NCBI GenBank assembly: GCA_014728035.1
Contig: WJMJ01000039.1
Span: 1 to 43,844 of the forward strand
Length of the DNA stretch: 43,844 bases
Reading direction: 5' to 3'
Origin: Promethearchaeota archaeon
GTDB taxonomy: Archaea; Asgardarchaeota; Thorarchaeia; Thorarchaeales; Thorarchaeaceae
The position numbers and the translations under genes are program-made. Numbering within the stretch: position 1 is the first letter of the stretch; each line of letters opens with the position of its first letter. Below the pieces are notes generated by a model, which saw only the letters and a list, made by a program, of their open reading frames with translations, did not search any database and was not told the DNA's origin. Shown in pieces: positions 24,948 to 33,720 of the stretch.

Positions 24948-25924
24948 TAAACAACCCTTCTTGTTAGTTTTCTTGATAACACATTGGCAATAACATCTAT
25001 TGCTAGTACGATCATCATAAGTGCTAACGCGGTACCGTAAGCTTTCGCTTGTAGGACTGCGTTTGGATTAATTATGTAAAGATAAATTGTATAGGGCATC
25101 GATGCTACCCATGACTCAGGTCCGAATAATCCCTTTGGCTCGAAGAGACTATATCCAGAAGTCAAAATAAGTGGTGCTGTTTCTCCCATTATTCTGCCTA
25201 TAGCAAGCAGAATTCCGGTGATAATTCCTGGAAAAGCAGCTCGTATAGTTACATTCCAAGTAGTTGACCACTTTGTTGCACCTAGAGCAAGTGAAGCTTC
25301 TCGTAAAGAAACTGGTACCGCTCGAAGGGCTTCTTGAGTGGTACGTAATACGGTAGGTATCATCATAAAAGCCAGAGTGGCTCCACCTGTAAAGAGGCCT
25401 CTACCGATATGAAGAAAGTCAACAATGAAAGCCATACCGAAAGCTCCAAACACAATTGAAGGAATTCCCGCAAGAATATCAGCTGCAAATTCAATTATGT
25501 TTCTCAAAGTCCCAGGCGCTAGATATTCTGTGATAAAAATTGCACCAAAAACACTTAGTGGAATTCCAATACTTCCTGCTACTATAACTAACCAGAGAGT
25601 TCCAACTATGGAATTTCTAATTCCTAAAGCTTGTCCTGGTCCCGGATTTGTAGTGAAGAACTCGATACCTCTCCCGGGTTCTGAACTGAATATTATTTCT
25701 GCTCCATTAGATACGACTTGATATAGGACTAGGAAGAATGGTAAGATGACTATTAGAGAAACTACTCCTAATCCAAATTTGAAGATTACATCTGAAAAAT
25801 CTCTTCGAGATCTTGAAGCTCTTCTAAACTGAGATTTTAAGGAACGAAAGTCTTCTTTTATTTTTTCAACAAGTGTGACGTTCTCGCTTGGTTTCTTAAC
25901 TCCAAGTTCTTTTGTTTCTGTCAT
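24947..25924 (-). CDS. pstA: Phosphate ABC transporter permease PstA
   Basis: The 325-residue protein has about six membrane helices after a basic cytoplasmic N-terminus. The family loop contacting PstB is visible as TQEALRAVPVSLREASLALGATKWSTTW in parts, together with FITEYLAPGTLRNIIEFAADILAGIPSIVFGAFG, the PstA-style region around the third helix. The gene begins 6 nt after the pstC stop codon and its last base is shared with the pstB start. It pairs with PstC to form the phosphate channel in the cell membrane. Confidence 0.93.
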   Translation of the reverse strand: MTETKELGVKKPSENVTLVEKIKEDFRSLKSQFRRASRSRRDFSDVIFKFGLGVVSLIVILPFFLVLYQVVSNGAEIIFSSEPGRGIEFFTTNPGPGQALGIRNSIVGTLWLVIVAGSIGIPLSVFGAIFITEYLAPGTLRNIIEFAADILAGIPSIVFGAFGMAFIVDFLHIGRGLFTGGATLAFMMIPTVLRTTQEALRAVPVSLREASLALGATKWSTTWNVTIRAAFPGIITGILLAIGRIMGETAPLILTSGYSLFEPKGLFGPESWVASMPYTIYLYIINPNAVLQAKAYGTALALMMIVLAIDVIANVLSRKLTRRVV

Positions 25925-25930
25925 CTTGGC

Positions 25931-26980
25931 TCACTCCATACCTCTTGTTCTCATGCCCCATCTAACAAACACTTTAGCTATAAGCGTGAAGCATATCGAC
26001 ATTGCTAACAGAACAAGACCAATTGTGAAAAGTGCCGCTCGCCATAGGGGTTCACTTGCTGTTACCCCAAGTTGAACAGTAATGATGCTGGTCATGACAT
26101 AGGTGGGGTCAAATAATGTATATGGGATATTTAGTGCATTTCCAGTAACCATAAGAACAGCCATTGTTTCTCCGATAGCTCTTCCAAGTGACAAGACTAC
26201 AGCAGCACCAACTCCTGGTAATGCTGCTGAAAGTACTACCTTTCTAGCAGTTTCACTTTTAGTGGCACCTAATGCAAGAGATGCCTCCCTGAATGTTCTT
26301 GGAACTGATTGCAGGGCATCCTCCGATACAGCAACAACTGTAGGTAATAGCATGATTGCTAGAATAAGGCCTCCACTAAGAACTGAAAGACCGCTAGAAG
26401 TAGACCCTTGAAACCAGGGCATCCAAGCTGTTATCGGGTTACTTTGTAATGCTGGTGCTAAATCAGCAACCGCGAAACGTAATGTAGTAAAAGCCCAAAG
26501 ACCATAAACAATTGATGGAATCGCTGCCATCATTTCTACAATCATTCTTAATGGGGTACGGAGCCAATCTGGACAAAATTCGCTGAGAAAGATAGCTCCT
26601 CCAATGCCTAAAGGCACAGCTATGATGATTGCTAGGCTTGAACACATCAATGAACCAACAATAAAAATGGCAATACCAAAGGCGTCTTTTGAGTGATTCC
26701 ATCTGGTGTCAAAAATGATACCAGGACCATATTCTGGATTAAGGATGATTGGAGTGGATTCAATCCAGAGCATGGTAAGGATAAGGACAATAATACAAAC
26801 TCCCATGAACGCAGGTATGAAAAGACCCATCCGACCAAACAGATCAACTCTTGCTGGTCCCTTAGCAGTACGCAATTCATGGATAAACTTTTGAGCAGAT
26901 TCCTTGTACTCGGTTAGCTTTCCTTTTTTCTCGAATTCTTCTGGTGAATCCTTGTAGGGATCTGTGTCCTGTACTGTCAA
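25931..26980 (-). CDS. pstC: Phosphate ABC transporter permease PstC
   Basis: The 349-residue permease shows the PstC order: cytoplasmic N-terminus (to about residue 45), helix GLFIPAFMGVCIIVLILTM, then a periplasmic-type stretch. The permease core carries VEMMAAIPSIVYGLWAF and the ATPase-contacting loop SEDALQSVPRTFREASLALGATKSET. The EAA-like loop and IPSIVYGL segment are shared with PstA, as expected. TTG at 26980 is the start, with GGTGGT a short distance upstream. A stable hairpin lies between pstS and this gene (27063-27090), which may lower expression of the permease genes relative to the binding protein. Confidence 0.93.
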   Translation of the reverse strand: MTVQDTDPYKDSPEEFEKKGKLTEYKESAQKFIHELRTAKGPARVDLFGRMGLFIPAFMGVCIIVLILTMLWIESTPIILNPEYGPGIIFDTRWNHSKDAFGIAIFIVGSLMCSSLAIIIAVPLGIGGAIFLSEFCPDWLRTPLRMIVEMMAAIPSIVYGLWAFTTLRFAVADLAPALQSNPITAWMPWFQGSTSSGLSVLSGGLILAIMLLPTVVAVSEDALQSVPRTFREASLALGATKSETARKVVLSAALPGVGAAVVLSLGRAIGETMAVLMVTGNALNIPYTLFDPTYVMTSIITVQLGVTASEPLWRAALFTIGLVLLAMSICFTLIAKVFVRWGMRTRGME

Positions 26981-27062
26981 TGTTTTTGACCACCAAGTTT
27001 AATCATATGAAAGAATTGTAAGGTTAATTTTGCGAGAATAGTTCTGGTTAATAAATTAAGAG

Positions 27063-27090
27063 GGAAGCGCACAAAAAAATTCGCGCTTCC
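27063..27090 (-). terminator. Hairpin between pstS and pstC (partial terminator or stabiliser)
   Basis: GGAAGCGC (27063-27070) and GCGCTTCC (27083-27090) form a perfect, GC-rich 8-bp stem around a 12-nt loop, 18 nt after the pstS stop on the minus strand. Downstream sequence is AT-rich (TTAATTTATTAA). Such hairpins after the binding-protein gene of ABC operons allow more of that protein than of the permeases, by partial termination or 3'-end protection. Confidence 0.6.
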
Positions 27091-27108
27091 AATCATTTCG
27101 TGCTTATA

Positions 27109-28173
27109 CTATACGCCGGGTGTCATTCCCTGAACAACGCTGATAGCGAAGCTACCTGCTGATGTTCCGGTAATAGGTACATATCCGACATCAGGAACGA
27201 ATTGTTGTCCGGTTGTCAAAGCCCAGTTCAAGAAAGCGATAGTGTACCACTTCAGACCGGTTGGATTGACAAGATAGAATAACAATCGTGCGATTGGATA
27301 GGCACCAGCTTGATCACTATTGAATAGGTTTACACCTGGATCCGTAATCTCTGTTGGGAGTGCCTTGAGAGCATTTGCTACGGTTGGCTCAATGTACTCA
27401 TCGAGTTCAGGATTGTACAACCAAATTGGTTCAAGATCGCCAATAAAAGCAAATCCTACATAGCCAATGCTTGCTTCATCACCACCTATAGCTGAGGCAA
27501 CACCGGGGTTACCATCTACTGCTTGTACATGTGATGGCCAAGCAAGAGCCTCATCATGACCATGGCCCCAAACATAGTTAGCATTGGGATTTGTTGTGTC
27601 ATCTGAGGTTTCTAGCCACTTGGCAAAAGTAGCAGTTGTACCGCTTGCGTCTGAACGCCCATAAACCACTATATCGCCAGTAGCATCAACTTCAACAGCG
27701 AAGGTTGTTTCAAATTCTTCCCAAGTAGTGACATTGCCATTGTATATTGCTACAACCATGTCACAATCCATTTTCAATCCAGAAGTGTTTACTGCTGGAT
27801 TTGCAACGACTGCTAATGCATCAAGTGCAACAGGCAGAATGTGCATATCTGGGTTAGCTGTTCGCCAATCCTCCTTTGGATAGGAAGAAGAAGCTCCGAT
27901 GTCAACCAAACCGAGTGCAGAATCTTCTTGACCCTGTCCACTACCACCGCCAGTTGCACTGAAAGTGAAGGTTGGGTAGTAGGTTCCGATTTGTGATGAC
28001 CACTCTGTTGAGAGGGGCAGGACAGTTGTTGATCCAGAAGATGTGATCGTGTATTGGGCTGGTCCTGCTGCGGGGTTTAGTACAAACATAACACCTGCAC
28101 CAGCAATCAGACCAATGAGCAATCCTGCGATAAGTCCGGTCATTTTATCATCCATTTTATTTGAATGCTCCAT
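27109..28173 (-). CDS. pstS: Phosphate-binding protein PstS
   Basis: This is the extracellular receptor that captures phosphate for PstCAB. After an N-terminal transmembrane helix (LIAGLLIGLIAGAGVMFVL, about residues 14-32) the mature domain begins TITSSGSTTVLPLSTEW, the PstS phosphate loop. Further binding features are a Ser/Thr-rich GGGSGQGQED stretch and YGRSDASGTTATF, another classic PstS phosphate loop. The helix is probably an uncleaved anchor, since no lipobox cysteine is seen. The start is ATG 28173; TTG 28206 adds a basic stretch with no ribosome binding site, and ATG 28155 is also possible. It is the first gene of its operon. Confidence 0.92.
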   Translation of the reverse strand: MEHSNKMDDKMTGLIAGLLIGLIAGAGVMFVLNPAAGPAQYTITSSGSTTVLPLSTEWSSQIGTYYPTFTFSATGGGSGQGQEDSALGLVDIGASSSYPKEDWRTANPDMHILPVALDALAVVANPAVNTSGLKMDCDMVVAIYNGNVTTWEEFETTFAVEVDATGDIVVYGRSDASGTTATFAKWLETSDDTTNPNANYVWGHGHDEALAWPSHVQAVDGNPGVASAIGGDEASIGYVGFAFIGDLEPIWLYNPELDEYIEPTVANALKALPTEITDPGVNLFNSDQAGAYPIARLLFYLVNPTGLKWYTIAFLNWALTTGQQFVPDVGYVPITGTSAGSFAISVVQGMTPGV

Positions 28174-28248
28174 CTGTTTTATTGTGTTCCGACGTTGGAA
28201 CCCCAAGTATAAGAGCTACGCATATACATCAAGTACGTAAATGCTTAA

Positions 28249-28263
28249 CATATGATACATATG
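28249..28263. promoter_or_regulatory. Inverted repeat CATATG-ATA-CATATG in pstS/regulator divergent region
   Basis: Two CATATG units separated by ATA form a perfect 6+3+6 inverted repeat (flanked by TTAA on the left). It lies about 20-30 nt upstream of a TATA-like GTATATG on the minus strand (28221-28230) that would serve pstS. It shares the TTnACATAT pattern with the larger repeat at 28421-28441, so the two may bind the same regulator. The rest of this 299-base spacer holds only the repeats listed here. Confidence 0.5.
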
Positions 28264-28288
28264 CTATCTACTTAATATGCTGACTTGT

Positions 28289-28305
28289 TGGCTAGAAAGT
28301 AGCCA
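28289..28305. promoter_or_regulatory. Short inverted repeat TGGCTA-GAAAG-TAGCCA
   Basis: Perfect 6-bp arms with a 5-nt spacer lie in the middle of the divergent region between pstS and the AbrB-PhoU gene. It may be an operator or a small hairpin; it has no T-run, so it is not a typical terminator. Confidence 0.35.
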
Positions 28306-28420
28306 GAAGGCTAAATGACCAAGTAGAGAAGTAATAACATAACTGGATTTTTCTTACGGAGAGATTCTTTCTTCTTCTTTGGGAAAATTCAGAATACGTG
28401 AACTTCGTGCATTTACGACA

Positions 28421-28441
28421 TTTACATATTGGATATGTAAA
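28421..28441. promoter_or_regulatory. Perfect 9-bp inverted repeat upstream of AbrB-PhoU gene, candidate operator
   Basis: TTTACATAT (28421-28429), spacer TGG, ATATGTAAA (28433-28441). The arms match perfectly over 9 bp. The centre lies 42 nt upstream of the ATG at 28473, where an archaeal TATA box would fall if the leader is about 15 nt. A protein bound here would block TBP, so this fits an autoregulatory or phosphate-responsive operator. Confidence 0.6.
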
Positions 28442-28472
28442 GATAAACATTTGAAACAAAGGATGACTCTCA

Positions 28473-29483
28473 ATGATCACTACGAGAAAATTGAACAAAG
28501 TACGTAACTCATTCTACGTCTATCTTCCACGTGATTGGTGTGATACCTACAACCTGAATAAGGATAGTGAGGTTAAAATCCAACAATCACCCGAAGGTAC
28601 TCTTATTGTATATCCTCCAGAATTCGAACCTAAAAAAGGTGGATTGCTGAAATTCGTTATTGATGAGAGTAACAAAGATAGTGTTGAAAGTATGCTCATA
28701 GGTGCATACATTGTTGGGTCTGCAGGTATACACATTGAATTTTCAGAAGAATTGGAACTTGAAACGAGAGAGATGATTAGTAGATGGATTCGACGTCTAC
28801 CTGGTTTCGAGATATTGGAAGAACATAGTCAGAGTATAACTATTAGTGAAATTAGCGAGATACAAGTAGTCATGCCTATTCTCAAAAGGCAGTTTGCTAC
28901 AACAAAATATATGCTTGGAGGGCTCATTAGTTCCATGGAATCAGAAGACACTTCCAAGGCATCTAAAATTCTCAATAGAGATGAGGATGTGGACAGGCAC
29001 AGGTATTTTGTTGAACGTCTCTGTCATCTTGCATTACAAGACCCATCATATGCTAGAAAAATTGACATATCACCCCCTGAATGTCTTCATTTCAGTCTTG
29101 CTGCAAAATACATAGAAAGAATTGCAGATCATATTTGTGGAGCAACTGAAGAATTCAAACGACTAAGAAAAATAGATGATACATTGTTTGTCTTAGCAAA
29201 GAAGTTGGCAGAAGTATATAGTGAAACTATGCGTATGTTCTTCAGGGTTGAAGGAATGAAACATTCAACAAAAGATGTGACTGAATCCACTGAAGCGTTT
29301 GATTCTTTACATAATGCAACAGCGATAGCAACGAAGTTATCTAAGCTAGAGAGTTCTAAGAAAGGACCAGAATCCGATATTGTTCTGTTTATCTTGCACC
29401 TACAACGTGTTGCCTCATATTGTGCAGATATTGGAGAAGTAGCCATCAATAGAATAATCCAATCCCAAATCAATGTACGATAA
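28473..29483 (+). CDS. Archaeal phosphate regulator: AbrB/SpoVT-type domain fused to PhoU-like bundles
   Basis: The 336-residue protein begins with a swapped-hairpin AbrB-type DNA-binding domain (residues 1-52: TRKLNKVRNSFYVYLPRDW, then LNKDSEVKIQQSPEGTLIVYPPE). The remainder holds two PhoU-like helical bundles, the first about 110-225 with LSRD-like and RYFVERLCHLAL segments, the second about 225-330. Such fusions are typical of archaea and are thought to link phosphate status, through the PhoU part, to transcription, through AbrB. It is divergent from pstS, and the operator-like repeat at 28421-28441 lies in front. The last 11 bases overlap the DNA methyltransferase start, so the two are co-translated or at least on one message. 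Confidence 0.85.
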   Translation: MITTRKLNKVRNSFYVYLPRDWCDTYNLNKDSEVKIQQSPEGTLIVYPPEFEPKKGGLLKFVIDESNKDSVESMLIGAYIVGSAGIHIEFSEELELETREMISRWIRRLPGFEILEEHSQSITISEISEIQVVMPILKRQFATTKYMLGGLISSMESEDTSKASKILNRDEDVDRHRYFVERLCHLALQDPSYARKIDISPPECLHFSLAAKYIERIADHICGATEEFKRLRKIDDTLFVLAKKLAEVYSETMRMFFRVEGMKHSTKDVTESTEAFDSLHNATAIATKLSKLESSKKGPESDIVLFILHLQRVASYCADIGEVAINRIIQSQINVR

Positions 29484-30369
29484 TGCTGTTCTTAGACAGA
29501 CTTATGACTGCTTGGTCAGTATCAAAAATGATGAAACCTTGACCTCTCGAAAAATCAAGAATCGCTTGAATGAGTTGGATGGGAAAGAATGGGTCAAGCT
29601 TACCAAGTCTTGGTTCATAGTTAATCCTCCTGCACGTACAAGGAGACAATTGGAGCATCCTGCGAAATTTCCTGAAAAACTCGTGGAGCGCTTTGTGAAA
29701 TTCTTTACAAATAAGGGGGATTGGGTGCTAGACCCATTCGGGGGTGTTGGGAGTACAGGGCGAGCCTGCAAGAACCTAGATCGAAATGCCTTCTGTATTG
29801 AATTGAATTCGGAATTTGTAGAGATTGGTCAACATGGTCTTGAGAAAAAAGCAGAGTTCAATCAATATCTAGTACGTGGCGATTCTTTGGAGATAGAGTT
29901 TATTCTTGGTGATCATTTTGGACCGGATATTCCTAATTTTGATTACTTGGTCACATCACCCCCTTACTGGAACATGTTAAGGAAATCACGTGGCGGAAAT
30001 GAAACTACTCATAAAGAACGAGGCGAACAGGGTCTAAAACAACATTATAGCGAATCTGACCGAGACCTAGGAAACATCGAGGGTTACCAAGATTATCTTG
30101 ATAACCTGTATGGAATTTTTGAAGCACTATTCCCGTTCTTGCATGACAAAGCATATCTCACTGTTATTGTTCAAAATATGCGTGACGTGGATGGAACACT
30201 CCGGCCTATTGCATGGGACTTGGCAAAAAAACTGTCTGATATCTACAAACTTCAACAAGAGATGATCTGGTGTCAGGACAACAAGCGACTTGGTTGTTGG
30301 GGATTTCCTACCACATATGTATCGAATGTACATCATCACTATTGTCTGATTTTTCAGAAGACTAAATAA
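29473..30369 (+). CDS. DNA methyltransferase (N4-cytosine/N6-adenine type)
   Basis: The 298-residue enzyme carries motif X-like HPAKFPEKLVERFVKFFT (about residues 62-79). The SAM-binding motif I is LDPFGGVGSTGRAC (about 87-100), and the catalytic motif IV is TSPPYWNML (about 161-169). TSPPYW is more usual for N4-cytosine enzymes than the DPPY of N6-adenine ones. Motif order X-I-IV points to a permuted (gamma or alpha) class. No restriction endonuclease is adjacent, so it looks like an orphan methylase with a regulatory or protective role. The target sequence cannot be read from the protein. It overlaps the AbrB-PhoU regulator by 11 nt. Confidence 0.85.
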   Translation: MYDNAVLRQTYDCLVSIKNDETLTSRKIKNRLNELDGKEWVKLTKSWFIVNPPARTRRQLEHPAKFPEKLVERFVKFFTNKGDWVLDPFGGVGSTGRACKNLDRNAFCIELNSEFVEIGQHGLEKKAEFNQYLVRGDSLEIEFILGDHFGPDIPNFDYLVTSPPYWNMLRKSRGGNETTHKERGEQGLKQHYSESDRDLGNIEGYQDYLDNLYGIFEALFPFLHDKAYLTVIVQNMRDVDGTLRPIAWDLAKKLSDIYKLQQEMIWCQDNKRLGCWGFPTTYVSNVHHHYCLIFQKTK

Positions 30370-30465
30370 TCAGCTTGAAGAAATTAGGAAATCCTAAATA
30401 CAGTAATATGTAATGGCAAAAAGGTACAATTAGAGTCATATTAAGGTACATTTCGGTGATTGAGT

Positions 30466-33426
30466 TTGAAACTAAAAGAAATTAAAGCAGTTTCATTGTT
30501 GTTTTTGGGAGTGCTTGTTTTTAGCGCGATGCCTCTAGGGTTGTTGCAACCAACTATAGAGACTCCAATAACTCCTATAAGAAATACAAAACCTGCAGCG
30601 TTCAATCTTCAGAGTTACGAAAAGGTCATGAATGTCACAACATTCGTTTCTCCCGATGGGAGTAAGGATGCACTATGGTGGTTCTTGAATGCTGCTGAGG
30701 AAAGCATCTATGTTGAGATTTATGGGGTTAATAATCCCTACATTTTAGATTTAATACACGACCTCCACGACACAAAACCTTCTCTAGACATGAAGTTCCT
30801 TTTAGGTTGGAACAGTCTTGGATACTATTCAGAAAATGACTATGTTGCTAATAATCTAACTTTGTTAGGGTATGAGGTCAAATGGACGAATGATACTGAC
30901 TTCACCTATGCTCATCAAAAGTTTGTTGTTATCGATAATGAAACAACACTGGTCCATTCCGGAAATTGGGCAAAGACATCTTTTCCAGATTTTAAGTACA
31001 AAGCGAACAGAGAATGGTCAATTGCATTGAATGATTCGGATGTCACAAGTTATTATCGATCGGTATTTGATTATGATTGGATGCGTGGAATTGATTATAA
31101 TGCAACAGAACATGGAACTGGGAGTGCTTTGACTTATCCTACCACTACCAGTACTTACGATCATCCTTTCGCTGAAGCTGGCAATTTCTATGAATTAGTT
31201 AATGTGACCCCTGTCTTCAGTCCTGATACTAGTCTGCAAGCGATTCTGTATTGTATCAATTCTGCAAAGTACACTCTGGATATCCAGATTCCCTATTTCA
31301 CAAGCATTGGAGATGCTGGAGAAGTAGACCAAGTCGTTGATGCTATTCTCGATGCTAGAGCACGTGGAGTTACTGTAAGAGTAATTTCAGAAGAAGAGAA
31401 GGATTACTTGGAGATTGCGGAACTGTTCTATAACCACAGTATTCCTGTTGTATGGCACGATACACGCTGGTTTACAGCTGAGCATAACAAAGGAATAATT
31501 GTTGATGGACACATGGTTCTGCTAAGCAGTATCAACTTTTCTGACGGTAGTATTTCAGAGAATCGTGAGGCAGGAGTTATTATTGACAACTACAATATCA
31601 CTCAATGGTACCTCGAAATCTTCGATTTTGACTGGGAGTTGGGTGATGGCGATGAGAATATGGGCGAGGTAAACCTTTACTGGACTCCAAACATTCCAAC
31701 AAGCTCGGATGTCATCAACGTATCTATTTTTGCTCAAAGACATTATAGTGATGTGACTGATGTCAATCTTAGTGTGCAGATTGACACTGATCCTGCAACC
31801 AATTATAGCATAACAACAAATGTCTATCCTTCAATTGAAGGTCAGGATGAGAACTACTTCTATGAGATTTCAGCACAACCCCATGGAACCAATATTACAG
31901 TTCAAGGATTTATCAAAGCTCTAGGTGTTTGGCATAATGGAACTCCTATGGTGATTCATGTGCTTGATTCTACAGATGGTGTGACTTTAGATAGTCCAGC
32001 TGATTTCGAGTATGAATCTGGTTCTACAGGCCATACAATCACTTGGACTGGCTCTGCCGAAAATCCTGACAAATATGAGGTTCTTTGGAATGGTACTCAT
32101 TACACAAGTGGTAACTGGGGTGGAAATACCGTAGGAATCGCTGTGAATGGACTAGCTGTGGGTAAGCATAACTTTACTTGTATCGTTAATGATACCACAG
32201 GAGCATTTGCAATTGACACTGTCTGGATCACAGTTACACCTGCAGAAGCACCGGAAATCACAGGACCAGACGATTTCTTGTATGAAGAAGGGATTTCAGA
32301 ATATGTCATCTATTGGAACTTCACCGACCAGAGTCCTGATACTCTGATAGCCTACTATAACAATGCTCCAATCTTGACACAGAGCTATGCATCCGAAGAC
32401 TCTCTTGTTTATGATGCAGGGAATCTAAGTGAAGGTGACTACAATCTGACAATCTGGCTGAATGATACATTGGGTCTTGAATCGGGTAATACCGTGTTAT
32501 TCACAGTCAATGCCAGTGCTGCGCCAAACATAATCGGTCCAGCTGATGTGGATTACGAATACGGAACGACATCTTATGACCTCAGATGGGATTTTGAGGA
32601 TGTTAGTCCTGATACATACTTGTTATACAAGAATGGTAGTCTCATCAATAGTGGTACATACGATACTGCTGGTATGATAGAGATTGATGTTGGTCAGCTG
32701 GATTTGGGTGTCTATAATTACACTCTGTGGATGAATGACACTTTGGGTCATATATCAACAGATACCGTTTTGGTGACTTGTCAAGATACCACTATTCCGA
32801 CAATCGATCATCCAATAGATAGAACATTAGAATCCGGTCCTGAGAATCAAAGCATTGTATGGAATCCATCTGACCTTGATCCCGACTCTTATGAGATCAT
32901 GAGAAATGGTACTATAGTGCAGTCTGGAAATTGGCTTGGTGGAAGTATCACTCTTGATTTTGTTCCTGCACTCACTGGAGTGTTCAATTTCACCATAATC
33001 GTTAGTGATGGCAGTTCCAATACGATTACAGATACGGTCATGGTAACCATTGAGGATACTACAGAACCAACCATAAGTCATCCCGAGGATTTCGAAGACC
33101 TCATTGATAATATACTCCCAGTAATCAGTTGGGATGTAGAGGATTTCCATCCGGGTAACTATAGCATTTACGTCGATGATCAGCTGGTTGATTCTGGTTC
33201 ATGGACTAACGATGAATCAATAGAGTATCAGGTGAATATTCTTACACCGGGCACCTACGAGATTCGTATTGTTGTATCTGATTCCGATGGAAACACGGTC
33301 CAAGATGTTGTAAATGTAACAATTCGTGAGCCTGGTATCACAGATAACCCACTGTTCTATCCAATTATTGGAGCAGTTGTTGTAGTCGTCCTCGGATTAC
33401 TTGGTTGTCTGAACAAGAAAAAATAG
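30466..33426 (+). CDS. Surface phospholipase-D-like protein with Ig-like repeats and C-terminal anchor
   Basis: The 986-residue exported protein has a signal helix (AVSLLFLGVLVFSAMPLGLL) and a PLD-type domain with two complete HxKx4D motifs: HQKFVVID, followed by NETTLVHSGNW, and HNKGIIVD, followed by GHMVLLSSINFS. Five Ig-like repeats of about 90 residues start near residues 506, 596, 687, 781 and 868. Each opens with a GPADF/HPEDF-like motif and contains a YE-type strand and a W. It ends in a membrane helix and lysines (VVVVVLGLLGCLNKKK). The PLD superfamily cleaves phosphodiester bonds of lipids or nucleic acids; the substrate of this extracellular enzyme is unknown. Many N-glycosylation sequons are present. 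TTG 30466 is preferred to TTG 30460, because GGTGAT at 30455-30460 then has proper spacing. Confidence 0.8.
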   Translation: MKLKEIKAVSLLFLGVLVFSAMPLGLLQPTIETPITPIRNTKPAAFNLQSYEKVMNVTTFVSPDGSKDALWWFLNAAEESIYVEIYGVNNPYILDLIHDLHDTKPSLDMKFLLGWNSLGYYSENDYVANNLTLLGYEVKWTNDTDFTYAHQKFVVIDNETTLVHSGNWAKTSFPDFKYKANREWSIALNDSDVTSYYRSVFDYDWMRGIDYNATEHGTGSALTYPTTTSTYDHPFAEAGNFYELVNVTPVFSPDTSLQAILYCINSAKYTLDIQIPYFTSIGDAGEVDQVVDAILDARARGVTVRVISEEEKDYLEIAELFYNHSIPVVWHDTRWFTAEHNKGIIVDGHMVLLSSINFSDGSISENREAGVIIDNYNITQWYLEIFDFDWELGDGDENMGEVNLYWTPNIPTSSDVINVSIFAQRHYSDVTDVNLSVQIDTDPATNYSITTNVYPSIEGQDENYFYEISAQPHGTNITVQGFIKALGVWHNGTPMVIHVLDSTDGVTLDSPADFEYESGSTGHTITWTGSAENPDKYEVLWNGTHYTSGNWGGNTVGIAVNGLAVGKHNFTCIVNDTTGAFAIDTVWITVTPAEAPEITGPDDFLYEEGISEYVIYWNFTDQSPDTLIAYYNNAPILTQSYASEDSLVYDAGNLSEGDYNLTIWLNDTLGLESGNTVLFTVNASAAPNIIGPADVDYEYGTTSYDLRWDFEDVSPDTYLLYKNGSLINSGTYDTAGMIEIDVGQLDLGVYNYTLWMNDTLGHISTDTVLVTCQDTTIPTIDHPIDRTLESGPENQSIVWNPSDLDPDSYEIMRNGTIVQSGNWLGGSITLDFVPALTGVFNFTIIVSDGSSNTITDTVMVTIEDTTEPTISHPEDFEDLIDNILPVISWDVEDFHPGNYSIYVDDQLVDSGSWTNDESIEYQVNILTPGTYEIRIVVSDSDGNTVQDVVNVTIREPGITDNPLFYPIIGAVVVVVLGLLGCLNKKK

Positions 33427-33436
33427 TATACTTGAA

Positions 33437-33456
33437 GCCGTCCTAAGATGGACGGC
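33437..33456 (+). terminator. Terminator hairpin after the phospholipase-D-like gene
   Basis: GCCGTCC (33437-33443), loop TAAGAT, GGACGGC (33450-33456) forms a perfect 7-bp GC-rich stem. A pyrimidine-rich CTTTCTTTTTCTTTT follows (33461-33475). It begins 10 nt after the stop codon. The rest of the 290-nt spacer is AT-rich and holds a weaker inverted repeat (TTTGATT at 33558-33564, AATCAAA at 33570-33576, with a T-run after it) but no gene that I can support. Confidence 0.75.
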
Positions 33457-33720
33457 CAAGCTTTCTTTTTCTTTTATCATTCTGTGTTTTGTTAATCTAC
33501 TACTAATATAATTCAGTTACCAAGAGAAATAAAACGCAGATGCTGAGATGGTCTATCTTTGATTTGCAGAATCAAATAGATAACTATCAGATTTTTTTCA
33601 AATTAAATCAATAATAAGAGTAGAAATTAGATTTTCATAACATTGTACATTAGAGAACTTTTTACGGTATGAGTTTTTTCACAAGGTGACTCTTATTAGG
33701 TACGACTCGCAATCTAACTT

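Noticed and set aside
26463..26917. Several overlapping open frames of 62-79 codons on both strands
   Set aside because: They overlap the well-supported pstC gene in other frames.
30370..30459. Small hairpin TTAGG-AAAT-CCTAA after the methyltransferase
   Set aside because: Only five AT-rich base pairs and no T-run, so it is too weak to call a terminator.
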